A DNA stretch of 6,093 nucleotides from Hyphomicrobium sp. (GTDB taxonomy: Bacteria; Pseudomonadota; Alphaproteobacteria; Rhizobiales; Hyphomicrobiaceae). The translations under genes and the position numbers were made by a program. The notes under the pieces are model-generated. The model was not told the DNA's origin. It saw nothing but the letters and a program-made list of their open reading frames with translations, and searched no databases. The stretch lies in NCBI GenBank assembly GCA_030609245.1, contig JAUWCP010000149.1, forward strand, positions 1 through 6,093, in the 5' to 3' direction. Within the stretch, counting starts at the first letter, position 1; each line of letters begins with the position of its first letter. Below, in pieces: positions 1-5,517 of the stretch.

Positions 1-847
1 CGACTTCATCGTGGCCGAGCTCGGCTGCCATCATCAATGCGGTGCGCCCGCGATCGTCCCTGTCGTCGATGCGGGCCCCTCGCGAGATAAGCAGGTTCAT
101 TACTTCCAATGCATCAAGATACCCAGCATCTGCGGAATGGCCTGCCGCCCACATCAATGCCGTTAGGTCGTTGCCGTAACGAGCGTTGACGTCGACGCCG
201 CCGTCGAGAAGTACGCGCACCACATCAGTAAACCCGCGACCTGCCGCATAACACATAGGCGACTTGCCGAACTGATCGACAAGCATTGGATCTGCCCCGT
301 TTTCTAAAAGAACCTCGACCATTTCCGGAGTGCCCATGTAGGCGGCTGCCGCAATCACGCTATTTCCTTTTCGGCCACGAATATGGACGTCAGCACCGCG
401 ATCGAGCAGCGTGCGAACGATGTCGAGACGGTCTGCTTCGGCGGCACGAAAGAGTGCCGTCGAACCATAGACATCGCGAGAGTTGATGGCCGCGCCGCGA
501 TCAAGAAACAGCGTTACAAGTGCAATCCATCCTTCTTCCGCAGCCCGGCTCAAAGGCATTGCGCCTGAACGGTCCCGCGCCATAAGCGATGCGCCGTTTG
601 CCAACAGGCGCTTGGCCAAATCTTCACATCCTCGCCGCGTCGCTGAAAAGAGTACGCGATTAACCTGTATCGTATTGGCGCCGGCTCTAATCTGGTCGTA
701 GCTCTGCGTGATTCTTCGACATATTTTCTTATCAACCGATCGTGCGGCCTCAACGGAAGTGAGACCACCGACCCACATCACGGCGATCATTGCCGCAACA
801 CACACTTGAGGCCTTTTTATTCGCACCAAATGAAATGCTAATGCCAT
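1..847 (-). CDS. Exported ankyrin-repeat protein (3' end beyond the window)
   Basis: Reading the minus strand from the ATG at 847 gives 282 codons with no stop; the C-terminus lies off the left edge. Residues 1-35 look like a signal peptide: basic HLVRIKR, then a hydrophobic stretch around VAAMIAVMWVGGL, and a possible cut near VEA-ARS. From about residue 63, six ankyrin repeats of about 33 residues follow (roughly 63-94, 95-127, 128-160, 161-193, 194-226, 227-266), with a seventh starting at 267. Typical pieces are LLANGASL, FLDRGAAINSRD, LLDRGADVHIRG, LLENGADP and LLDGGVDVNAR. The sixth repeat is longer, with an insert around HSADAGYLDA. Ankyrin repeats bind proteins, so a periplasmic or envelope scaffold is the natural inference; no enzymatic domain is visible. 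The Shine-Dalgarno is weak (GTAGAAG near the ATG). M20 is an alternative start but would remove the basic n-region. It starts 27 bp after the Crp-like fragment on the same strand and may share its transcript. The partner is unknown. Confidence 0.86.
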   Translation of the reverse strand, partial: MALAFHLVRIKRPQVCVAAMIAVMWVGGLTSVEAARSVDKKICRRITQSYDQIRAGANTIQVNRVLFSATRRGCEDLAKRLLANGASLMARDRSGAMPLSRAAEEGWIALVTLFLDRGAAINSRDVYGSTALFRAAEADRLDIVRTLLDRGADVHIRGRKGNSVIAAAAYMGTPEMVEVLLENGADPMLVDQFGKSPMCYAAGRGFTDVVRVLLDGGVDVNARYGNDLTALMWAAGHSADAGYLDALEVMNLLISRGARIDDRDDRGRTALMMAAELGHDEV

Positions 848-874
848 GATCTTCTACTTTCGATCCGACGATCT

Positions 875-1159
875 TTATTCAGTCAACGCACCGCTGGTGG
901 AAGTTCTTCCGCGATAGCTGACCAAGTCGGCCTTTGAGAGGATTTCAATCTTACTGCGGGTCGTGCGAATCCAGCCCGCACGTTCCCACTCGCCCAAATA
1001 GCGACTGACGACCTCGCGAATACTGCCTAGGTCAAGTGCAAGTAGTTGATGTGTTTTTGTAACCGTTCCTTCGGCGCCGGCTTCAGCAAGGAGCCGACGA
1101 GCGAGCCGCTCATCGAGACCGCGGAACGTCACCTCGTCGATCAAGGCTTGGTTTGGCAT
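875..1159 (-). CDS. Crp/Fnr-family C-terminal DNA-binding domain without its sensor domain (probable remnant)
   Basis: This 94-residue frame matches the C-terminal part of Crp/Fnr regulators. DEVTFRGLDERLARRLL (8-24) corresponds to the end of the dimerisation helix and the start of the DNA-binding domain. THQLLALDLGSIREVVSRYL (36-55) is the helix-turn-helix, with the family pattern THQxLAxxLGSxREVVSR, and GWIRTTRSKIEIL (62-74) is the wing. Full-length relatives have about 220-240 residues, with an N-terminal cyclic-nucleotide-binding-type domain that is absent here. An in-frame TGA lies only four codons upstream (1169-1171), and no Shine-Dalgarno precedes the ATG, so this start is probably just the first ATG after a breakage. 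The DNA-binding part itself looks undamaged. It could still be made as a free DNA-binding domain, but I favour a decaying gene. The ankyrin gene follows 27 bp downstream. Confidence 0.7.
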   Translation of the reverse strand: MPNQALIDEVTFRGLDERLARRLLAEAGAEGTVTKTHQLLALDLGSIREVVSRYLGEWERAGWIRTTRSKIEILSKADLVSYRGRTSTSGALTE

Positions 1160-1214
1160 CGCAGGGCATCACGTATGGGTTATGCTTCAAATTCTCGATG
1201 GCTCGAAAGAGGCC
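1160..1214 (-). pseudogene. Out-of-frame upstream remnant of the Crp/Fnr gene
   Basis: Read on the minus strand from 1214, one frame away from the DNA-binding-domain frame, the sequence gives GLFRAIENLKHNPYVM. This resembles the start of the Crp long helix, where E. coli Crp has FRQLIQVNPDI. Joined to the downstream frame, the helix would be about nine residues too short, so both a frameshift and a small deletion are needed. A TAA lies just upstream in this frame. The match is short and judged by eye; chance similarity is possible. Confidence 0.35.
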
Positions 1215-1220
1215 GTTTTA

Positions 1221-1270
1221 CGTCGGTCTGTGTCGCTCTGGGCCGCTCTGTGCCGCTTTGTGCCGCTCTG
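1221..1270. repeat. Five-copy 10-bp tandem repeat (consensus TGCCGCTCTG)
   Basis: Five head-to-tail decamers occupy 1221-1230, 1231-1240, 1241-1250, 1251-1260 and 1261-1270. The last equals the consensus, the middle three differ by one base each and the first by three. The array sits where the missing part of the Crp-like gene should be. A 10-bp period is about one helical turn, which would suit either slipped-strand expansion or a phased protein-binding site. Nothing in the sequence decides between these. Confidence 0.75.
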
Positions 1271-1516
1271 GGCTGGCATCCGCGACAGCGTGGGGAGCCA
1301 CCAGTATATTTTAGCGTGATTGGCGACTTTGGTCACATATCTCCTTTCTGAGTATCACTTATGTTTGTGCGATGGCGTTGCGGCGAGCCCTGGCGAGGTG
1401 CCGCGCATTATCATTGCCGGCGTACAACTCGCGGTCGCAGTGTAGCCGGCTATCTCGCCTGGACGCTCCACAAGACTATGACTATATGCACGAGCAGAAA
1501 GGCTGGTTAGGACACA
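1271..1516. other. Intergenic leader upstream of the pentapeptide-repeat gene
   Basis: This stretch should hold the promoter of the plus-strand gene at 1517, but I see no convincing -35/-10 pair. AT-rich patches lie near 1305-1313 and 1335-1345. On the minus strand a good AGGAG sits 4 nt before a GTG at 1336, opening a 49-codon frame that ends at 1187. That frame runs through the decamer array and resembles nothing I know; the site may be the original start region of the lost Crp-type gene. No RNA gene or strong hairpin is visible. Confidence 0.4.
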
Positions 1517-2314
1517 ATGAAAATCAAGATTGCACTCTTGGCGGGCTTGATCGCCGTCGCTCCATTCGCGGGCGCCTCGGCACAAAGCATGCTCGACATG
1601 GTCGACCTCAAGTCCGATGCCTTCACTATGGCGGAGATGAGCCGGGGCGACATTGAAGCGGCAATTGCAAAACTTGGCCCCGACGAGGTGCTGGATCTGC
1701 GCGCAAAGTCTCTCAACGGCCTTGATCTTTCCAATATGGATCTGCGGCGTACGAATCTGCAGACGGCACGCCTCATGGGCACAAACCTCGCCGGCGCCAA
1801 TCTCGATGGCGTCGTTCTCGATCAGGCTTGGGCACTTGACGCCAACCTGACGGGCGCAAGTCTTAGAGGTGCGAGCCTCTTTGGTACCCAGCTCGTTGGC
1901 GCCACGCTCGATAACGCAGACCTTTCCAAGGCGCGGGTCGCCGGAAACCTCTCGAAGGCGAGCCTGGTGAATGCACGCTTCGACGGAGCGGATTTCTCTC
2001 CGGACGAGAAGAACCAATCGATGGGTCTGATGCGCGGTGAATTCAGAAGCGCCAAACTCGACGGGGCCTCCTTCGTGGATGCCAATCTCTCTCGCAGCCT
2101 CATGGAGTTTGCTTCTTTGCGGAACGCCATTCTCGTTGGCGCCAATCTCAAGGGCATCGAGCTTGCTGGTGCCGACCTGACAGGCGCCGACGTAAGGGGC
2201 GCGAACTTTGATGGCGCTGACGTCAACTCGGCCCGCATTGGCGCCCTGAAGAATCTCGACGAGGCCAAGAACTTCGACAAGGTGAAGAACATCGACCGTG
2301 CCTACCGCAATTGA
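1517..2314 (+). CDS. Secreted pentapeptide-repeat protein
   Basis: This encodes a 265-residue protein. Residues 1-22 form a clear signal peptide (MKIKIALLAGLIAVAPFAG..., predicted cut after ASA, before Q23), so the mature protein should be periplasmic or outside the cell. Residues 66-242 are pentapeptide repeats of the A(D/N)LxG type (LDLSNMDLRRTNL, TNLAGANLDG, ANLTGASLRGASL, ADLTGADVRGANF), which fold as a right-handed square beta-helix. A non-repeat loop interrupts the helix at about 161-172 (SPDEKNQSMGLM). A charged tail, 243-265 (KNLDEAKNFDKVKNIDR), follows the repeats. The segment 28-60 between signal and repeats is helical-looking and unassigned. Start choice: AGGA lies 4 nt before the ATG, and the signal peptide begins there. 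The long open frame on the opposite strand (1355-2017) is a shadow of the repeat codons. Family members have diverse roles; no DNA-gyrase-protection role is implied for an exported protein, and the function is unknown. Confidence 0.9.
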   Translation: MKIKIALLAGLIAVAPFAGASAQSMLDMVDLKSDAFTMAEMSRGDIEAAIAKLGPDEVLDLRAKSLNGLDLSNMDLRRTNLQTARLMGTNLAGANLDGVVLDQAWALDANLTGASLRGASLFGTQLVGATLDNADLSKARVAGNLSKASLVNARFDGADFSPDEKNQSMGLMRGEFRSAKLDGASFVDANLSRSLMEFASLRNAILVGANLKGIELAGADLTGADVRGANFDGADVNSARIGALKNLDEAKNFDKVKNIDRAYRN

Positions 2315-2376
2315 TAGGGAATACGTCCCAGTCGAGCGTGCTGCGCCGTAGGGTGCTGGTCGCTGTGCTCCGAGTT

Positions 2377-2393
2377 GAGCTGGCGGCTCTTTT
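2377..2393 (+). terminator. Weak candidate terminator between convergent genes
   Basis: In the 113-bp gap between the pentapeptide gene and metC, GAGC (2377-2380) can pair with GCTC (2386-2389) around a 5-nt loop, followed by TTTT (2390-2393). The stem has only 4 bp, so this is a weak terminator for the plus strand. No better one is visible for either gene. Confidence 0.25.
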
Positions 2394-2427
2394 CAATGAC
2401 TGATGACCGCCGGCCCTCGGTGGGTCT

Positions 2428-3624
2428 TCAATTGGCTGCTGCCCGTCGCGCGAAGCCTGCCTCAAGGTCGGCCTTGAGATCCTCAACGTCCTCCAGGCCG
2501 ATATGAAAGCGCAGCGCGGGCCCCTCGGCCTGCCAGCGAGTGGCCGTGCGGTAGGAGGTGGGGTCGAAGGGGATGACGAGGCTTTCATAGCCACCCCATG
2601 AAAAGCCCATGCTGAAAAGCTCCAAATTGTCGAGCATCGCGGCCAGGGCCTTCTCGCTCGTGGGCTGCAAGATGACCCCAAACAAGCCTGATGCGCCGAG
2701 GAAATCGCGTTTCCAGATCTCATGTTGCGGGTGGCTGGGGAGTGCTGGATGCAGTACGCGCGCAACCTCGGGACGGGCCTCGAGCCAGCGCGCCATCTCC
2801 AGCCCGGATTTTTGATGCTGCGCCAGGCGCGTGGCGAGCGTGCGCAGGCCGCGCTGGCCCAAATACGTTTCCTCCGAGCCGGGGCACACGCCCAAGACAT
2901 CCTTTGCGTTCGCGACGAGCTTGGCGGCCCGCTCATTGGAGGTGATGGCGCCCAGCATGGCGTCCGCATGGCCCACGATGTACTTGGTTGCGGCCTGGAT
3001 CGACACGTCGACGCCGTGGTCGAACGGTTTAAAGTAGAGCAGGCTTGCCCAGGTATTGTCGAGGAGCAGCCACAACTTGCGCTTCTTGGCAACCGCGGCG
3101 ATGGCGGGGATGTCCTGTACCTCGAAGGTCTGCGAGCCGGGACTCTCCGTAAAGATCAGCCGCGTGTTGGGTCGCACGAGTTTGTCGATGCCGGCGGCGA
3201 TTAGGGGATCGTAGTACGTTGTCTCAACGCCGAGCTTGGTCAATAGGCGGTCGCAGAACCGGCGCGTGGGATTGTAGACACTGTCGGAGACCAGGATGTG
3301 ATCGCCGGATTCAACGAAGGCGAAAATTGCGGTACTGACGGCTTGATACCCGGATGCGGTTAGCTCCGTTGCCGCGCCGCCTTCAATTTGCGCGATTGCC
3401 TCCTCAAGCGCCTTGACGGTCGGCGTGCATGTGCGGCCGTATGTGTACTCTTGGTCACGCTTCCAAAGTTTCTCGACCGTGGGGAAAAGCACGGTCGATC
3501 CGCGATAGACGGGTGGATTCACGAATCCGTGTGCGGTCGCAGGGTCGCGCCCCAAATGAACCACCTCGGTGGCAGGGCGGTGCCTGGACTTCTTGTCGCG
3601 AGGTTTCTTGTCGGAAGTTGACAT
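2428..3624 (-). CDS. metC: Cystathionine beta-lyase (PLP-dependent, Cys/Met metabolism family)
   Basis: This 398-residue protein is close in length to E. coli MetC (395). The family enzyme cleaves cystathionine to homocysteine, pyruvate and ammonia in the cytoplasm, in methionine synthesis. The Schiff-base lysine is K214 in AATKYIVGHADAMLG. D189 in LLLDNTWAS should contact the PLP ring nitrogen. Y62 and R64 (YTYGR) are the likely phosphate contacts, Y117 lies in SVYNPT, and R372 in LRFHIGLED should bind the substrate carboxylate. SWGGYESL (342-349) is typical of beta-lyases of the MetC type. Start: the ATG at 3624 has AGGA 8 nt upstream; an upstream in-frame ATG at 3669 would add 15 unlikely residues and cross the palindrome region. 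It is transcribed divergently from the aapJ-like gene, with 204 bp between the starts. Related PLP lyases (cysteine desulfhydrase, gamma-lyase) cannot be fully excluded, but the WGGYESL and C-terminal motifs favour beta-lyase. Confidence 0.93.
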   Translation of the reverse strand: MSTSDKKPRDKKSRHRPATEVVHLGRDPATAHGFVNPPVYRGSTVLFPTVEKLWKRDQEYTYGRTCTPTVKALEEAIAQIEGGAATELTASGYQAVSTAIFAFVESGDHILVSDSVYNPTRRFCDRLLTKLGVETTYYDPLIAAGIDKLVRPNTRLIFTESPGSQTFEVQDIPAIAAVAKKRKLWLLLDNTWASLLYFKPFDHGVDVSIQAATKYIVGHADAMLGAITSNERAAKLVANAKDVLGVCPGSEETYLGQRGLRTLATRLAQHQKSGLEMARWLEARPEVARVLHPALPSHPQHEIWKRDFLGASGLFGVILQPTSEKALAAMLDNLELFSMGFSWGGYESLVIPFDPTSYRTATRWQAEGPALRFHIGLEDVEDLKADLEAGFARRAAAN

Positions 3625-3640
3625 TGGGCGGATCCTGTTC

Positions 3641-3655
3641 GCGGCGGTAAGCCGC
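3641..3655 (-). promoter_or_regulatory. Small hairpin in the metC leader
   Basis: GCGGC (3641-3645) and GCCGC (3651-3655) can pair around a 5-nt loop, ending about 16 bp upstream of the metC start. Together with the two inverted repeats just beyond it, this gives the metC leader three consecutive potential stems. It is short and GC-rich, so it may be chance. Confidence 0.3.
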
Positions 3656-3662
3656 TCCGTGT

Positions 3663-3698
3663 GGCGCAAACTTTGCGCCCGGTCAAGGCCTTGACCGG
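3663..3698. promoter_or_regulatory. Two abutting perfect inverted repeats in the metC/aapJ divergent region
   Basis: The first repeat has 8-bp arms GGCGCAAA and TTTGCGCC (3663-3670 and 3672-3679) around a single C. The second is a perfect 20-bp palindrome with half-site CCGGTCAAGG (3679-3698). They share one base. They lie 39-74 bp upstream of the metC ATG and 131-166 bp upstream of the aapJ-like ATG. They could be operators for dimeric regulators or, on the metC side, stems in its leader RNA. No U-tract follows either one, so they do not look like terminators. I do not recognise a known riboswitch here. Confidence 0.55.
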
Positions 3699-3828
3699 CG
3701 GCCCATTAAGGGGGATTTGTGCACGCGGCGCCACGTGCCAGGCCGCCTCCGTAATCACCCTCCGATTTGCTGCTGCATTCTGTCCCTTGCGCCTTCAGGG
3801 GCGCCGTCCCACACTGAAAAGTAACGTG

Positions 3829-4869
3829 ATGATAAAATCTCCCCACTCTCGCCGCTCGATTGCCGCAGCTATTGGGTTAGGTGCGCTCCTGTCAACGTTT
3901 GGAGCCTACAGCGTCGACGCGACGACACTCGAGTCAATCCGGTCCCGGGGGCATGTCTTGTGTGGGATCGGCCAGGATCAGCCCGGTTTCTCGCAGGTCG
4001 ACGAGGAGCGTGAGCGCACCGGCCTTGATGTGGAGTTCTGCTCTGCGCTCGCTGCCGCTATCTTCGGTACAAAGGACGCCGTTAAGTTCTGGCCGCTGGG
4101 TTCCAATGAGGGGTTCAAGTCACTGCAGTCGGGTGACGTGGATGTTCTAGCGCGCGCCACCGCATGGACATTAAGCCGCGACACTGAGTTGGGTGCGCAT
4201 TTTACCGGCGTCTTATTCTATGACGGCCAGGGTTTCCTTGTGCGTCGCGGCGACGCGGTGACAAGCGTGCTTGAGCTTTCCGGCGCTTCCGTATGCGTAA
4301 CGCCCGGTGCCGGAGGCGAGCAGGCCGTGGCTGAATTCTTCGGCGCGAAGGGCATGCGTTATCGTGCCGTCGCTCAGGAGAATTGGGGCGACCTCGTGAA
4401 GACCTACGCCGCGGGCAGCTGTACCGTGTTGACGGGGGATGTCACCGCGCTGGCGCTCGCGCGCAGCAAGTTTGCAAAACCTGACGATCACATCATCTTG
4501 TCCGAGCTCATCACAAAGGAGCCTTTAGGCCCCGCTGTACGTGATGACGACGAGCAATGGTTTGGGGTAGTGCGCTGGACTCTCATGGCGCTCATTGCGG
4601 CCGAGGAGTTGGGATTGAGTAGCAATAACGTCGACGCCAGGCGCACCTCCACGATTCCCCGAGTGCGCCGGCTCCTAGGGCTAGAGGCCAATCTCGGTCA
4701 GGCGCTGGGCTTGCCGCGCGACTGGGCCTATCAGATCGTCAAGAACGTCGGCAACTATGGTGAGATTTTCGAGCGAACCGTGGGAGCGGAGTCGCCGCTG
4801 AAGCTCGAACGCGGTCTCAACGATCTGTGGACCAACGGCGGGCTCATGTACTCAATACCTTTTCGTTAA
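3829..4869 (+). CDS. aapJ: AapJ-like periplasmic general L-amino-acid-binding protein (orphan of its transporter)
   Basis: This 346-residue protein has the length and layout of AapJ/BztA solute-binding proteins (about 340). Residues 1-31 are a signal peptide (MIKSPHSRRS, then hydrophobic AAAIGLGALLSTFGA, cut near VDA-TT). Family landmarks follow: TLESIRSRGHVLCG (33-46), TGLDVEFC (64-71), LQSGDVDVLARATAWTLSRD (99-118), YDGQGFLVR (131-139), GASVCV (152-157), DDHIILSELITKEPLGPAVR (219-238), QWFGVVRWTL (243-252), VGNYGEIFER (307-316) and LWTNGGLMY (333-341). The family delivers many L-amino acids to the AapQMP ABC permease in the inner membrane. Here no aapQ, aapM or aapP follows; a TPR-like gene does. 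The motif I remember as SRNTTWT reads ARATAWT here, at a likely ligand-contact site. The ATG at 3829 fits the signal peptide; an adjacent in-frame GTG at 3826 is possible, and the Shine-Dalgarno is weak. The frame stays open back to 3661, but that stretch is not protein-like. Confidence 0.88.
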   Translation: MIKSPHSRRSIAAAIGLGALLSTFGAYSVDATTLESIRSRGHVLCGIGQDQPGFSQVDEERERTGLDVEFCSALAAAIFGTKDAVKFWPLGSNEGFKSLQSGDVDVLARATAWTLSRDTELGAHFTGVLFYDGQGFLVRRGDAVTSVLELSGASVCVTPGAGGEQAVAEFFGAKGMRYRAVAQENWGDLVKTYAAGSCTVLTGDVTALALARSKFAKPDDHIILSELITKEPLGPAVRDDDEQWFGVVRWTLMALIAAEELGLSSNNVDARRTSTIPRVRRLLGLEANLGQALGLPRDWAYQIVKNVGNYGEIFERTVGAESPLKLERGLNDLWTNGGLMYSIPFR

Positions 4870-4912
4870 TTTACTGAGCGCAGCGCGCGACAAACCCAAA
4901 CGGGCGCGTTAA

Positions 4913-4940
4913 GCCCCATAGGTTAAGGTAATCATGGGGC
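4913..4940 (+). promoter_or_regulatory. Inverted repeat overlapping the Shine-Dalgarno of the TPR-like gene
   Basis: GCCCCAT (4913-4919) is the exact reverse complement of ATGGGGC (4934-4940), with a 14-nt loop. The right arm contains GGGG, the best Shine-Dalgarno candidate, 7 nt before the ATG at 4947. If the stem forms in mRNA, it would hide that site and limit translation relative to the upstream aapJ-like gene. No U-tract follows, so a terminator is less likely. Confidence 0.4.
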
Positions 4941-4946
4941 AAGACG

Positions 4947-5486
4947 ATGAGGGAGTTGCTTGCGCAGGTCGATACTGCCTGGATCCTCGTTTGCGCAACC
5001 GCGCTGGTCGTGGCGGCGCTGCTCGCCGTTCTTGCTGTCTGGAAGCGTCACCGCAAAGCACCTGTAGGGGATTTGGCATTTATGTCGCAGCGTTTGATCG
5101 ATGTCAGCTCTGGCCTTGATACGCCTTCTATCGAGAAGGCCATTCGCGAGGCAGAAGCGAAGGGGCAGCCTAACAAGCTGCCGAGCCTCTACTACGTCCT
5201 GGCGCAACGCATGATCGAAGCCGGCGAGACGGCCAAGGCGCAGGGGCTGTTGCAAAGAAGCATTCGCGACGCGGCGACGGCCGATCAAGACGAGGTCCAT
5301 GGCCGGGCCCGGGTGGTGCTTGGAGATCTTGCCCACGAGGATGGCGATCTTACTACGGCTTGTGAGCACTGGCAGATCGCACGCGCACTCTTCGTTGAGC
5401 TGAAACAACACGACGACCATGAGTCGGTCGAGGCGCGCATGTTGCGCAATGGATGTCCGACGGATTGGGTGTTGAATGATTTCTAG
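4947..5486 (+). CDS. Membrane-anchored TPR-like protein of unknown function
   Basis: This 179-residue protein has one transmembrane helix at about 12-32 (AWILVCATALVVAALLAVLA), followed by the basic run KRHRK (33-37). The positive-inside rule then predicts a short outer N-terminus and a cytoplasmic body. Residues 78-153 form paired helices with TPR-like spacing: LPSLYYVLAQRMIEAGETAK, AQGLLQRSIRDA, then RARVVLGDLAHEDGDLTTAC and EHWQIARALF, about two repeats. The C-terminus is a compact, distinctive NGCPTDWVLNDF. TPRs bind other proteins; no catalytic motif is visible. It starts 77 bp after the aapJ-like gene on the same strand and could be co-transcribed with it. The in-frame TAA at 4929-4931 makes the ATG at 4947 the first possible start. 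It bears no resemblance to AapQ, AapM or AapP. Function is not recognised. Confidence 0.78.
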   Translation: MRELLAQVDTAWILVCATALVVAALLAVLAVWKRHRKAPVGDLAFMSQRLIDVSSGLDTPSIEKAIREAEAKGQPNKLPSLYYVLAQRMIEAGETAKAQGLLQRSIRDAATADQDEVHGRARVVLGDLAHEDGDLTTACEHWQIARALFVELKQHDDHESVEARMLRNGCPTDWVLNDF

Positions 5487-5491
5487 GGTAC

Positions 5492-5517
5492 GCGATGCGG
5501 CCAGTGCCGCCTATCGC
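5492..5517. terminator. Bulged hairpin between convergent genes, possible two-way terminator
   Basis: GCGATGCGGC (5492-5501) can pair with GCCGC (5506-5510) and ATCGC (5513-5517), giving ten base pairs with a CAGT loop and a 2-nt bulge. It begins 6 bp after the TPR-like stop and overlaps the last codons of the opposing gene. Neither side has a T-run, so any termination would be non-canonical. Confidence 0.35.

Noticed and set aside
550..768. 72-codon minus-strand open frame within the ankyrin gene
   Set aside because: It is a shifted reading of the ankyrin gene, whose true frame gives a signal peptide and ankyrin repeats.
1355..2017. 220-codon open frame on the minus strand opposite the pentapeptide-repeat gene
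   Set aside because: It mirrors the regular repeat codons of the real gene, has low-complexity composition and no signal or domain, and overlaps a gene with clear export signal and repeats.
2461..2478. Inverted repeat CTCAAGG/CCTTGAG resembling half of the 3679-3698 palindrome
   Set aside because: It lies within the metC codons for the conserved C-terminal segment LKADLEAG and is explained by coding sequence.
2223..3092. 289-codon minus-strand open frame inside metC
   Set aside because: It is an out-of-frame reading of GC-rich metC codons, rich in Ser, Arg and Pro, while metC itself has all its catalytic residues.
2722..3204. 160-codon plus-strand open frame opposite metC
   Set aside because: It is antisense to a well-supported enzyme gene, and no domain or ribosome-binding site is recognisable.
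3625..3720. SAM-II or similar riboswitch in the metC leader
   Set aside because: Stems are present, but I could not match the conserved SAM-II core by eye, so I did not call it; an Rfam scan would decide.
3661..3828. In-frame N-terminal extension of the AapJ-like protein
   Set aside because: The frame is open, but the extension crosses the palindromes, lacks protein-like character and would bury the signal peptide.
4934..5119. 61-codon frame starting at an ATG 13 nt before the TPR-like gene
   Set aside because: It overlaps the TPR-like gene in another frame, is rich in Arg, Gly and Cys, and has no ribosome-binding site of its own.
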